From contig WFOK01000016.1 in NCBI GenBank assembly GCA_015488115.1, positions 34,816 through 98,815 of the forward strand: 64,000 nucleotides of DNA, written 5' to 3'. The DNA comes from Mariprofundaceae bacterium (GTDB lineage Bacteria > Pseudomonadota > Zetaproteobacteria > Mariprofundales > Mariprofundaceae). A model generated the notes under the pieces. That model ran no database searches. It was not told the DNA's origin and saw only the letters and a list, made by a program, of their open reading frames with translations. Both the position numbers and the translations under genes were made by a program. Each line of letters begins with the position of its first letter. The stretch's first letter is position 1. Shown here one piece after another: positions 26,983-35,721 of this stretch.

Positions 26983-27587
26983 TGGTTCGCTGCATTCTGA
27001 TGGGCAAGGCGCCCGTTCCGGGAAACGTGAAAACAAGGCTTTTGTCCAGATACACTCCGATGCAGGCTGCGGCCATCTATGCCCGGATGCTTGAGCTGAC
27101 GCTTTCGCGGGTGGCCCGGCTGTTCGCGGATGTTTGGGTTGCAGCCGATGATCCGGCAGACCCATGCTTTGCCGAGTTGCCTCATGAGCTTGTACACCAG
27201 GGGAACGGGGATCTGGGGCGGCGCATGTTGCGCCTGATGCGGCTTCACTTTGCATCTTCAGCGGAGCCGGTCGTGTTTCTGGGTTGCGATTCTCCGCATA
27301 TGCCGGATGAGCGCGTGTTGCTGGGCCTTGAAGCCCTTGCCTGGTCCGATGTTGTCATCGGGCCCGTTGAGGATGGGGGGTACGACCTCCTCGGGATGCG
27401 CAGGCCTGTAGAATCGATCTTTCGCAGGATCGGCTGGGGTGGTGCAAGGGTCATGGAGCAGACGCTTTGCGCGCTTGAGGATGAACGACTCACCGTTCAT
27501 TTGCTGTCGTCTTTCTACGATCTGGATTTTCCGGAGGATTTGGTGAGGTGTGGTTGGGCTCCCATGTGTCCATCCATGTCGATTTAG
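26982..27587 (+). CDS. TIGR04282/DUF2064-type nucleotidyl or glycosyl transferase
   Basis: A 201-residue protein of the DUF2064 family: KAPVPGNVKTRL near residues 9-20 is the nucleotide-binding signature, with QGNGDLGRRM, LGCDSPHMP and PVEDGGYDLLG following. The fold is nucleotidyltransferase-like. It pairs with the TIGR04283-type gene as in many bacteria. ATG 26982 is chosen: translation is coupled by a TGATG overlap, and the long open frame upstream is a shadow. Product unknown. Confidence 0.86.
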   Translation: MVRCILMGKAPVPGNVKTRLLSRYTPMQAAAIYARMLELTLSRVARLFADVWVAADDPADPCFAELPHELVHQGNGDLGRRMLRLMRLHFASSAEPVVFLGCDSPHMPDERVLLGLEALAWSDVVIGPVEDGGYDLLGMRRPVESIFRRIGWGGARVMEQTLCALEDERLTVHLLSSFYDLDFPEDLVRCGWAPMCPSMSI

Positions 27588-27663
27588 TCAATGATGATGA
27601 CTGGAAATGATAGTCTCCAATGTCTACATTAAATCCAGAGACCAAGTGAACAGGAGGTGGGCA

Positions 27664-28104
27664 ATGTATCATGGTAAACCCATCTGGGTGCTTGCAGCCA
27701 ATGCTGGCCAGGCCAGGCTGTGGATGGCGGCAAGTCCATCAGCCGGGCTGGAAGAGATCAGGGTTTTTGAGAATCCGGAGGCTCGTCTGCACGAACGAGA
27801 GCTTACGAGCGATTTGCCTGGACGGGCTTTCGACAGCGCCGGTGAAGGGCGTCATGCCATGGAGCAGCAGGTGTCACCCAAGAAAGAGATTGCCATTCGC
27901 TTTGCTCATGAGATTGCCCGCTATCTGATCAAGAACAAGGATGCCATGGAAAAGCTCTATGTGGCCGCTGCTCCCGAGTTTCTCGGCCTGTTGCGCCAGT
28001 CGCTGAATGGCAGCTTGAATGATGGGCGGCTGGTAGAGTTGCCGAAGGATTATTCGGGGTTGGATGCACGGACATTGCGCGCACGATTGCCGAATTATCT
28101 CTGA
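27664..28104 (+). CDS. Host attachment protein family (baeRF-type)
   Basis: A 146-residue protein matching the Host_attach family: WVLAANAGQARLWMA at residues 8-22, a charged central region with RELTSDLPGRAFDSAGEGRHAME, FAHEIARYLI and LYVAAAPEFLGLLR. These are bacterial relatives of release-factor eRF1 domain 1 or 2, of unknown role. ATG 27664 has CAGGAGG 8 bases upstream. It is 76 bases after the transferase pair and overlaps convergent trmO by 10 bases. Confidence 0.82.
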   Translation: MYHGKPIWVLAANAGQARLWMAASPSAGLEEIRVFENPEARLHERELTSDLPGRAFDSAGEGRHAMEQQVSPKKEIAIRFAHEIARYLIKNKDAMEKLYVAAAPEFLGLLRQSLNGSLNDGRLVELPKDYSGLDARTLRARLPNYL

Positions 28105-28583
28105 GACTGTTCAGGCGGGCGGCATCCGCCATCCTCTCCCAGGATGCTTGTCCACCCTGGGTCGGCGTGAGGGATGGCGTCGGCATATGGCAGGTATGGC
28201 TTGATGTCGAGGACGGGAGTGCCATCCAGCATGTCGCAGCCTTCGATGTGCAGTGTCAGTCCCGAGATCCCCGCAAGACGAACGGCGGAAAGGCCGATGC
28301 TATTCGGGCGATGGGGTGCCCGGGTGGCCAGCACGCCTCGGCGGATCTTGGGGCCTCTGGGGGGCAACACGGTCGGGTTCCATCCCTGGTTCAGGTGCAT
28401 CCAGTACAGAATCCAGATGTGGGAGAAGCCATCAAGATCGGTCAGGGCCTGATGCAGATTCAGGTCCCTGCGCAGCAGGATGCGAGCGGGCGTTCTCACG
28501 CCCAAGGCTGGTTGCCGGGGGGTCGCAAAGCGTTCCCGGAATGGGCTGCGCACGACGCCGATGGGCGTCATTTCAATGCGCAT
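28095..28583 (-). CDS. tRNA (N6-threonylcarbamoyladenosine(37)-N6)-methyltransferase TrmO
   Basis: A 162-residue TsaA/TrmO protein which methylates t6A37 of tRNA(Thr). Motifs PIGVVRSPFRERFATPRQP, FSHIWILYWMH, TRAPHRPNSIGLSAVRL and GTPVLDIKPYLPYAD are characteristic. It is a short form without the long C-terminal domain of E. coli TrmO (235 residues). The start at 28583 (MRIEMTPIG) suits the family but has only a weak ribosome site. Upstream ATGs at 28607 or 28670 are possible. Confidence 0.88.
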   Translation of the reverse strand: MRIEMTPIGVVRSPFRERFATPRQPALGVRTPARILLRRDLNLHQALTDLDGFSHIWILYWMHLNQGWNPTVLPPRGPKIRRGVLATRAPHRPNSIGLSAVRLAGISGLTLHIEGCDMLDGTPVLDIKPYLPYADAIPHADPGWTSILGEDGGCRPPEQSQR

Positions 28584-28666
28584 GTTTCCGCATTGTTCTT
28601 CATCCATGGCCGTCGTATAGGATTTCGGCGGCTTTCTGCCGCGGTGAACGGGGTGCGCTTCATTCA

Positions 28667-30922
28667 TCATGCAGGCTGTTTTTCACGGATGCGCACGACA
28701 AGCTCTCCATTCTCAACGTCGATGACGGCCGATCCCCCGCGCTGCAGGGGGCCGAACAGGATGGCATCCGCAAGGGGCTGCTTGATTTTGTCCTGGATCA
28801 GCCTCGCCATGGGCCGGGCGCCCATCTTTGGATCATGGCCGTGACGTGCCAGCCATTTTCGGGCCTCGTCCGTCCTCTGAAGCTCGACCTTTTTCTCCTG
28901 AAGTTGGCATTCGAGTTCCACGAGGAACTTGTCCACAACATGCAGGATCACATCCTCGTTCAGGGGTGCAAATGGAATGATGGCATCCAGACGGTTGCGG
29001 AATTCGGGCGAGAAGATTCTGTTAACTGCGGATAGGACGTCCCCAGGCTCCGGGCGCGCTTGGAAGCCCATGGGGTTTTTCTGCAAATCGAATGCTCCTG
29101 CATTGCTCGTCATGATCAGGATGACCTGACGGAAATCAGCCTGCCTGCCATTGTTGTCGGTCAGCTTGCCATGGTCCATGACCTGCAACAAAAGGTTGAA
29201 GAGGTCGGGATGAGCCTTTTCGATTTCGTCCAGCAACAGAACTGCATGCGGATGTTTGCTGATCGCCTCCGTAAGTAGACCGCCCTGATCGAATCCCACA
29301 TAACCCGGTGGTGCACCGATCAGCCGGGATATGGTATGGGATTCCATGTATTCCGACATGTCGAAACGGATCAGTTCAATACCCATGATGCGTGCCAGTT
29401 GCCTGGCCACCTCGGTTTTGCCGACGCCGGTTGGGCCGGTGAACAGAAAGCTGCCGATGGGCTTTTCAGGGTGGGAAAGCCCAGCACGGGAAAGCTTGAT
29501 ATGGGTCGCCAGCTTGTGGATGGCTGCATCCTGACCGAACACGCAGAGCTTGAGGTTGCGCTCGAGATGGGCAAGGCGCTTGCGGTCTGATGCCTTGACC
29601 TGGTGAGAAGGGATGCGCGCAATGGATGCCACGGTTGCCTCAATGTCATGCACCGTGATTTGCTGCCGTCTTTTGGCCTCGGGACGCAATCGCATGGCGG
29701 CGCCCGCTTCATCGAGAATGTCAATGGCCGAATCGGGAAGGTTGCGTTCGTGAATATGGCGCTTGGCGAGTCGGGCCGCCTGCTCCAAGGCCGCCAGACT
29801 ATATCGGACATTGTGATGCTGCTCGAGATGGGGCTTCAAGCCCTTGAGGATCTCGATCGTGACCTCGACGCTGGGTTCCGCAACATCAACCTTCTGGAAC
29901 CGTCGCGACAGCGCGCGGTCTTTCTCAAACAGGCTGCGATATTCCTGGTACGTTGTTGCGCCCATGCAACGCAGCCCTCCCTTGGCCAGAGCCGGCTTGA
30001 GCAGATTGGAGGCATCCATGGTTCCTCCGCTGGTGGCGCCCGCTCCGATGATGGTGTGGATTTCATCAATGAACAGAATGGCGCGGTCCCTTTTCTCTAG
30101 TTCCGCCAAAACCCCCTTGAGTCGTTCTTCAAAGTCACCGCGATACTTCGTTCCGGCCAGCAAGGCCCCCATGTCCAGGGCATACAGCGAGGCGCCCTTG
30201 AGAAGGTCCGGAACCGTGCCCTTGGCGATGTTCAGGGCCAGCCCTTCGGCGATGGCGGTTTTCCCGACGCCTGCCTCGCCCACCAGCAGGGGGTTGTTCT
30301 TTCTGCGCCGGCAGAGAATGTGCATCACGCGATGCAGCTCCTCATGTCTTCCAATCAATGGGTCGAGCCGACCTTCCTGGGCCTGCCGGGTCAGGTCAAT
30401 GCAGAATTGTTTCAGTGGAGATTTCGAGGTTGTGCCCTGTCCGCCGCGTTCATCGGCCTCGTTTTCAGCCTGGTGGTTCTCGCCGGATGAGGCCGCTTCC
30501 CCATGGGCAATGCGGCTGATGACATCCAGCCTCGTGATGCCCATCTGCTTGAGAAAAAAGACGGCATGCGATTCTTTTTCCGAGAAGATGGCGGCCAGGA
30601 TGTTTGCGCCCGTCACCTCATGCTTTCCCGCAGCCTGCACCTGCATGACGGCGCGCTGGATGACGCGTTGCAGGCCGATGCTTGCCGTAGTCTCTCGCTG
30701 GTCATCGGAAAGAATGGCCACATGGTCGCGGATGAAATCCTCGAGCTGACGGCGCAGCCGGGGCAGGTCCGCCTTGCATGCCTCAAGCACGGCGCGAGCC
30801 TCCGGGTTGTTCAGCAGCCCGAGCAAAAGATGCTCCACGGTGACAAACTCGTTGCGCCGAAGGTGTGCCTCTTGAAAGATCTCGTTGAGCGTCTGTTCAA
30901 GCCTGTCGTTCAGTATGCCCAT
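28667..30922 (-). CDS. clpA: ATP-dependent Clp protease ATPase subunit ClpA
   Basis: A 751-residue AAA+ unfoldase for the ClpP protease. An N-terminal Clp_N double repeat (LNEIFQEAHLRRNEFVTVEHLLLGLL) binds ClpS. The first AAA domain has Walker A GEAGVGKT near residue 215, and the second has GPTGVGKT near 494 with LLLDEIEKAHPD. No ClpB-type middle domain is present. The chosen Met begins MGILNDRLEQ. It starts 12 bases after clpS, so the two form an operon. clpP is not in the window. Confidence 0.97.
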   Translation of the reverse strand: MGILNDRLEQTLNEIFQEAHLRRNEFVTVEHLLLGLLNNPEARAVLEACKADLPRLRRQLEDFIRDHVAILSDDQRETTASIGLQRVIQRAVMQVQAAGKHEVTGANILAAIFSEKESHAVFFLKQMGITRLDVISRIAHGEAASSGENHQAENEADERGGQGTTSKSPLKQFCIDLTRQAQEGRLDPLIGRHEELHRVMHILCRRRKNNPLLVGEAGVGKTAIAEGLALNIAKGTVPDLLKGASLYALDMGALLAGTKYRGDFEERLKGVLAELEKRDRAILFIDEIHTIIGAGATSGGTMDASNLLKPALAKGGLRCMGATTYQEYRSLFEKDRALSRRFQKVDVAEPSVEVTIEILKGLKPHLEQHHNVRYSLAALEQAARLAKRHIHERNLPDSAIDILDEAGAAMRLRPEAKRRQQITVHDIEATVASIARIPSHQVKASDRKRLAHLERNLKLCVFGQDAAIHKLATHIKLSRAGLSHPEKPIGSFLFTGPTGVGKTEVARQLARIMGIELIRFDMSEYMESHTISRLIGAPPGYVGFDQGGLLTEAISKHPHAVLLLDEIEKAHPDLFNLLLQVMDHGKLTDNNGRQADFRQVILIMTSNAGAFDLQKNPMGFQARPEPGDVLSAVNRIFSPEFRNRLDAIIPFAPLNEDVILHVVDKFLVELECQLQEKKVELQRTDEARKWLARHGHDPKMGARPMARLIQDKIKQPLADAILFGPLQRGGSAVIDVENGELVVRIREKQPA

Positions 30923-30933
30923 TTTCTCTCCGT

Positions 30934-31269
30934 TTATGATTCGTCGCTGTCGCTTCTTTCCATTACACATCGTAACGGATGTCCGGCCTGCCTGCTAGCC
31001 CTTTCCACGCAGGCGACTTTGCTTTCGGCAATCTCGAAGGGATAAATGCCGCACAGGCCACGTCCGCGATGATGGATCGTGAGCATGATTTCCGTCGCTT
31101 GTTCGCGGGATTTCTGAAAATAGACCATTAGCAGGTCAACGACAAAATCCATCGGCGTAAAGTCGTCATTGAGCATGATGACCCGATACATGCGGGGGCG
31201 CTCCAGTTGAGGTTCGGCCGCTTCTGCATCAGGCTTGCGCACTGCATCCGGTATCCGAATGTCGCTCAT
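30934..31269 (-). CDS. clpS: ClpS adaptor protein
   Basis: A 111-residue adaptor that delivers N-degron substrates to ClpA. The core MYRVIMLNDDFTPMDFVVDLL includes the N-degron pocket residues Asn-Asp-Asp and the Met gate. IMLTIHHRGRGLCGIYPFEIAESK is the ClpA-binding side. The N-terminal extension is about 27 residues. Start 31269 is the family-length start. It is divergent from cbbY (46 bases) and followed by clpA. Confidence 0.96.
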   Translation of the reverse strand: MSDIRIPDAVRKPDAEAAEPQLERPRMYRVIMLNDDFTPMDFVVDLLMVYFQKSREQATEIMLTIHHRGRGLCGIYPFEIAESKVACVERASRQAGHPLRCVMERSDSDES

Positions 31270-31315
31270 GGCCGATATGGTACGCCGGGAATTTACAACT
31301 TCCAAGGGAGTGAAG

Positions 31316-32071
31316 ATGTCTTTGAAGTGCATTTTGTGGGATGTGGATGGAACCTTGGCTGACACAGAACGCGATGGCCACAGGGTTGCGTTCAATTTGG
31401 CCTTTGAGGAGGCCGGTCTCGAACGGCGCTGGGATGTGCCGACCTACGGCGAGCTGCTCGCTGTGACCGGCGGGAAAGAGCGCATCCGTCATGATTACGA
31501 ACGAAGAGGGTTGACGCCTCCTCCGGCTGAGGACATTGCCAGGCTTCATGCGGCGAAGACCGGTCATTATCAACGCCTTATCGCCGCTGGGCGTATTCCG
31601 CTCAGACCGGGCGTTCGCAGGTTGCTTGAGGAGGCCTACCAGGCAGGCATCACGCTGGGTGTGGCCACGACCACGACGCCGGCTGCGCTGGAGGCCCTGA
31701 TCGAGCACTCGCTGGGGGTGGAGTGGTTTGACCGCTTTGCCGTGCTTGCGGCAGGGGACATCGTACCCGCCAAGAAGCCGGCCCCCGATATCTATCACTA
31801 TGCCATGCAGCAGTTGGGGGTGGCGTCCGCGGAATGCCTGGCCATGGAAGACTCCGGCAATGGATGGAAGGCCGCCGCCGCGGCGGGCCTGCGCTGCGTT
31901 GTCACCATCAACGACTATACGAAGGATCATGATTTTGCAGGAGCGGATCTTGTGGTTTCGGACCTTGGGGAGCCTGATGCCCCTCCCATCCATGTGCTGT
32001 CAAACCCTCATGGCCTGAGGGATCTGCACCATGTGCGGCTGGAGCACCTGATCCGCATTATGGAGCGTTGA
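31316..32071 (+). CDS. cbbY: CbbY-like HAD phosphatase
   Basis: A 251-residue HAD hydrolase, motif I WDVDGTLADTE, with EEAGLERRWDVPTYGELLAVTGGKERI in the cap domain. VATTTTPAALEALI, KKPAPDIY and MEDSGNGWKAAAAAG are motifs II, III and IV. The family member CbbY removes the rubisco inhibitor xylulose 1,5-bisphosphate, so the gene supports an autotrophic lifestyle, although the substrate is inferred. ATG 31316 has AAGGGAG upstream. tatD follows with no gap. Confidence 0.88.
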   Translation: MSLKCILWDVDGTLADTERDGHRVAFNLAFEEAGLERRWDVPTYGELLAVTGGKERIRHDYERRGLTPPPAEDIARLHAAKTGHYQRLIAAGRIPLRPGVRRLLEEAYQAGITLGVATTTTPAALEALIEHSLGVEWFDRFAVLAAGDIVPAKKPAPDIYHYAMQQLGVASAECLAMEDSGNGWKAAAAAGLRCVVTINDYTKDHDFAGADLVVSDLGEPDAPPIHVLSNPHGLRDLHHVRLEHLIRIMER

Positions 32072-32845
32072 ATGAATCTTTTCGATACGCATTGTCACTT
32101 GGACTTTCCACAGTTCGACAAGGATCGTGATGAGGTCTTTCGGCGCATGCGCGATGCCGGTGTTGGGCGCATGGTGGTCGTTTCGGTCGAGCTGGAGCAG
32201 CATGATCGCCTGGCGCGGCTGGCGGAAGAGCGCGAGGGTGTGTGGTTTTCTGCGGGGGTTCATCCCAATCATGCCATTGATGCCGAGCCCGGAGTGGAGG
32301 AGCTGTTGGCCTGCGCCTCACATCCGAGGTGCGTGGCCATTGGCGAAACCGGGCTTGATTACTTTCGTCATCGCGTCAGTCCGGACGTCCAGCAGGAACG
32401 TTTCCGGATCCATGTAGAGGCATCCAGACGCAGCGGCAAGCCGTTGATTGTCCACATGCGCCAAGCGGATGAGGATACTCTTCGCCTGTTGCGCGAGACA
32501 GGCGCCGAAAGCGGAATCATGCATTGTTTCTCCTCCACGAGGGATATTGCGCGGCAGGCGCTGGATCTTGGCTTCTACATTTCCTTTTCAGGCAATGTCA
32601 CATTCAAGGGCAATGACATGCTCAGGGATGTAGCGGCCTATGTGCCTCTTGATCGCATGCTTGTGGAGACCGATGCGCCTTATCTGGCACCCATGCCATA
32701 CCGCGGCAAGCGGAACGAGCCGGCCTATGTGCGTGAAGTGGCGGCCTGCATCGCCCATGTCAGGGGCATGGGTCTGGAAGAGCTGGCCGGTCGGACGACG
32801 GAGAATGCATTGAATGCCTTCTTGCTGGCAGAGGAGGAAGCATGA
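32072..32845 (+). CDS. TatD-family metal-dependent hydrolase
   Basis: A 257-residue TIM-barrel hydrolase with the metal motifs DTHCHLD at residues 5-11, GETGLDYFR around 90-98, HMR near 127 and HCFSST near 152, plus LVETDAPYLAP near 200. The family includes 3'-5' DNases and D-aminoacyl-tRNA deacylase-like proteins. Start is immediately after the cbbY stop (TGAATG), and the stop overlaps the next start by four bases, so this is a translationally coupled set. Confidence 0.93.
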   Translation: MNLFDTHCHLDFPQFDKDRDEVFRRMRDAGVGRMVVVSVELEQHDRLARLAEEREGVWFSAGVHPNHAIDAEPGVEELLACASHPRCVAIGETGLDYFRHRVSPDVQQERFRIHVEASRRSGKPLIVHMRQADEDTLRLLRETGAESGIMHCFSSTRDIARQALDLGFYISFSGNVTFKGNDMLRDVAAYVPLDRMLVETDAPYLAPMPYRGKRNEPAYVREVAACIAHVRGMGLEELAGRTTENALNAFLLAEEEA

Positions 32846-33729
32846 GTTTGCGAACCAACAGGAAACATCTGGTCATGATCGGCGTCCAGGGAAGCGTATC
32901 GCCAGCGAACCAGTGGGCGCCTTTCGAGGTTGGGGCCGATGGCGAGGTTTTTGCCTGGCCTTCCACGGGCGGCATCACCTACAATGTCAAGGTTGGAGAT
33001 TCGGTCTTTGGCTGGGCCGGGGAGCATATCGAACCTGGCGTCTCCGCCACGCTCAGTCACAAGAACCGCAAGGCCGAGGCGGGCTTTCAGTTCCTTGCGT
33101 GCTGCGGCAACGAGGTGCGCGTGGTGTCCGGTGACGCCAAGGGTGCCGTGGGCACCGTTGTCGGACATCATGGGGGCGTTGAACACCTGATTCTCGACTT
33201 TCCTGATGATGTGCTGGATCGCCTGACCTGCGAGGACAAGTTTCTCGTGCGCGGCTTTGGTCAGGGGCTCAAGCTCGTCGATCATCCGGAGGTGTTTCTG
33301 TACAATCTGGATCCGGACGTGCTGGATGCATGGGGATTGCGCGAAAGGGAGGATGGTCGGATCGAGGTGCCCGTGAATGCCATCGTGCCAGGGTGCGCCA
33401 TGGGCTCAGGCATTGGAGCGCTGTCCGTTACTACGGGGGATTACGACATTCTGTGCCATGATCAGGAACTCGTGCGCGAGCATGGCCTGGATCGCCTGCG
33501 TTTTGGGGACTTTGTTGCGGTCATGGATCATGACAACCGCTATGGGCGCACCTATCGCAAGGGCGCAGTCACCATCGGGATCGTGATTCATTCGGATTCT
33601 CCCTTGGCCGGGCATGGTCCGGGCATGATGACCTTGATGAGTGCGCGGCAGGACAAGCTCGTTCCTGTGCTCGATGAAGGTGCCAATCTTGGCATGATCA
33701 AGGGGATCGGTCGCTTCGCCTGCTCGTGA
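32842..33729 (+). CDS. DUF4438-like protein
   Basis: A 295-residue protein with no membrane segments. The sequences VSATLSHKNRKAEAGFQFLACCGNEV, GHGPGMMTLMS and RYGRTYRKGAVTIGIVIHSDSPL resemble the DUF4438 family, structurally known from Thermotoga but functionally unassigned. Conserved Cys and His residues could be a metal or active site, but this is not shown. It is coupled to tatD and to the Nit gene on either side. Alternatives are few because the motifs are distinctive. Confidence 0.7.
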   Translation: MSLRTNRKHLVMIGVQGSVSPANQWAPFEVGADGEVFAWPSTGGITYNVKVGDSVFGWAGEHIEPGVSATLSHKNRKAEAGFQFLACCGNEVRVVSGDAKGAVGTVVGHHGGVEHLILDFPDDVLDRLTCEDKFLVRGFGQGLKLVDHPEVFLYNLDPDVLDAWGLREREDGRIEVPVNAIVPGCAMGSGIGALSVTTGDYDILCHDQELVREHGLDRLRFGDFVAVMDHDNRYGRTYRKGAVTIGIVIHSDSPLAGHGPGMMTLMSARQDKLVPVLDEGANLGMIKGIGRFACS

Positions 33730-34544
33730 TCACATCCATGCGCGTGGCCGTGGTGCAGATGAATTCAGGTCGTGACAGACATGCGAATCTGGCCTGCGCG
33801 TCGGGTTTGCTTGCCCGGGCCAGGGGGCAAGGGGCCCGCTGGGCGGTTTTACCCGAGAATTTCGCCTGCATGGTCGGTGATGACGAATCCCGCGCCCGGC
33901 TGGCCGAGGATGTTGATGACTCCGAAACCATGCTCTGGTTGCGTCACCAGGCCAGGAGCCTTGGCATGGGGCTGATTGCCGGCGGCATCCTGCTGCGTTC
34001 CCGGCGAGGCGAAAGGCCCAAGAATGTCAGTTGTGTCGTCAGTGCCGAAGGGCGGTGCCTTGCCCGATATGAAAAGATGCATTTGTTCGATGCCGACGTC
34101 GGGGGCGGTCGCTATCGCGAGTCAGACGTCATTGCAGCGGGCAATCAGCCTTGCGTGGTCGATCTGGATGGCATACTTGTGGGCCTGAGCATCTGTTATG
34201 ATCTCAGGTTTCCGGAGCTGTACCGTTACTATGCCAGTCGGCACTGCCAGGCGCTTATTGTCACGGCCGCATTTACCGAGGAAACCGGAAAGGCGCACTG
34301 GGAGATTCTCGTTCGGGCGCGTGCCATCGAGAATCAATGCTATGTCCTTGCCAGCGCACAGCAGGGGGAGCATCCAGGCGGGCGCAGAACCCATGGCCAT
34401 AGCATGATTGTTGATCCATGGGGCGCGATCCTGGCCGAGTGCGCTTGGGAGGGGGAGGGCATTGCCGTGGCCGAGATGGACATGGGGCGTCTCCGGCATG
34501 TCCGGCAGCGCCTGCCCGCCCTTCGCCATCGCAGGTTATACTGA
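33726..34544 (+). CDS. Nit-family carbon-nitrogen hydrolase
   Basis: A 272-residue nitrilase-superfamily amidase with the Glu-Lys-Cys triad: Glu in VLPENFA, Lys in YEKMHLFD and Cys in ICYDLRFPELYR. RAIENQCYVLASAQ and GHSMIVDPWG are the typical C-terminal blocks. This Nit1/Nit2-like group cleans deaminated glutathione. GTG 33726 overlaps the DUF4438 stop; ATG 33738 is the alternative. It runs convergently into the glycosyltransferase with a nine-base overlap. Confidence 0.92.
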   Translation: MITSMRVAVVQMNSGRDRHANLACASGLLARARGQGARWAVLPENFACMVGDDESRARLAEDVDDSETMLWLRHQARSLGMGLIAGGILLRSRRGERPKNVSCVVSAEGRCLARYEKMHLFDADVGGGRYRESDVIAAGNQPCVVDLDGILVGLSICYDLRFPELYRYYASRHCQALIVTAAFTEETGKAHWEILVRARAIENQCYVLASAQQGEHPGGRRTHGHSMIVDPWGAILAECAWEGEGIAVAEMDMGRLRHVRQRLPALRHRRLY

Positions 34545-35633
34545 GACCAGGCGGAGGATCATTTTCTCTGCCTCGCAGGCCCCATCGGTTTCGATTGGAG
34601 GATATTTTCTGGGGTTGGTTTTCGCCCTTTCCAAGTGCTCTGACCAGTTGCCAAGCCTGAACGCCTCCAGCGGCATTTCTTGGCTTGGCGCATGCCGTTG
34701 TAGCCACTCACGCAAAAAAGGATACTCAGGGAATCCCGGGCGGGGTACGTAGCAGACTGGGGTCCGGGTCAGCCATGCTTCCGCCAGCGTGCCGTATCCG
34801 GGCTTGCAAACAACGACATCAGCCAGCGCCATGAGATCGGGAAGGGGAATGCGTCGGGTGTCGATGAAGTGAACATTGTCCGGCTTGTCCCGGGAGGCAG
34901 GTCCGTCGGAGGGCATAATGAAGGCCCAGTTCCCGATGGCGGCAAGCGAAGACATCGCAAATGGCGGCGCTTTGCTGCCGCCAAACATGACGAGGGCCAG
35001 ATGTCGCTCCGTTCCTACGAGGCCGAGCCTTTTCCGAGTTTCGTCCAGCGGCCTGGCCGGGCTTCTGCCGATCAGGCCGATGGCCTGGTGGCGGGGAAAG
35101 ACGGACATGGGCATGGAAAGGGGTAGCTTCAGCAACAGGTCGCATTGTGCATAGGCAAGCCTGATCTGCTCCATGATTGGATCAGCAGGCGATAGAAAGG
35201 AAGCATAGATCTCATGCCAGTTCAGGCTGGCCAGCGCCAGATTGGGAATGCCGGCGCGTTGGGCTGCTGCAAGACCAAGCGGCGAGATGTTGCTGATTAC
35301 CAGGCGGGCCTGCATCCTGCTCAGCCATGCTGCCTCGTTGTGCACGCGTTGCTCCCAGGTGTCGTGGAATGCCTTCAGGGCAGCCAGTGTCGCTTGCATG
35401 TCCTCCGAGATTGCATCGCGTTGGACCACACCGATGTCCACGGTTCCGGCGCGCTGTTCGATGGGCCCTGGCAGGCGGTCGCGAACTTCATGTGCAGGAA
35501 GTTTGCTGCGCAGGATCAGGCGAAGGTTCGGGTGGCCCCGCATCAATCGGGCCATCACAGGCGCAACCTGAGCCCAGTGCCCCAGGCCATGTGCACTGAC
35601 ATAGAAGACGATGCTTGCTGTGGATCGATTCAT
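34536..35633 (-). CDS. Glycosyltransferase of the GT-B type (L-arabinokinase N-domain-like)
   Basis: A 365-residue GT-B-like protein. N-terminal VFYVSAHGLGHWAQVAPVM at residues 9-27 is the GHG-type acceptor loop, ARLVISNISPLGLAAA is central, and VVCKPGYGTLAEAWLTRTPVCYVPRPGFPEYPF near 290-320 is the nucleotide-sugar-binding C-half. Similar proteins are annotated as hypothetical glycosyltransferases. The substrate is unknown. Strand is opposite to both flanking sets, and it shares a convergent overlap with the Nit gene. Confidence 0.78.
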   Translation of the reverse strand: MNRSTASIVFYVSAHGLGHWAQVAPVMARLMRGHPNLRLILRSKLPAHEVRDRLPGPIEQRAGTVDIGVVQRDAISEDMQATLAALKAFHDTWEQRVHNEAAWLSRMQARLVISNISPLGLAAAQRAGIPNLALASLNWHEIYASFLSPADPIMEQIRLAYAQCDLLLKLPLSMPMSVFPRHQAIGLIGRSPARPLDETRKRLGLVGTERHLALVMFGGSKAPPFAMSSLAAIGNWAFIMPSDGPASRDKPDNVHFIDTRRIPLPDLMALADVVVCKPGYGTLAEAWLTRTPVCYVPRPGFPEYPFLREWLQRHAPSQEMPLEAFRLGNWSEHLERAKTNPRKYPPIETDGACEAEKMILRLVSV

Positions 35634-35721
35634 GCCCGGAAGCCTGCGATCTCATGGAGTCAAGTCAAAGCCTGCCAAAGACAAGCCTGCGAGGCTTTGC
35701 TAGATTACGCTTCATGCAAGA

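Noticed and set aside
27588..27663. Promoter before the host-attachment gene
   Set aside because: Only loose matches to -10 boxes were found, with no paired -35.
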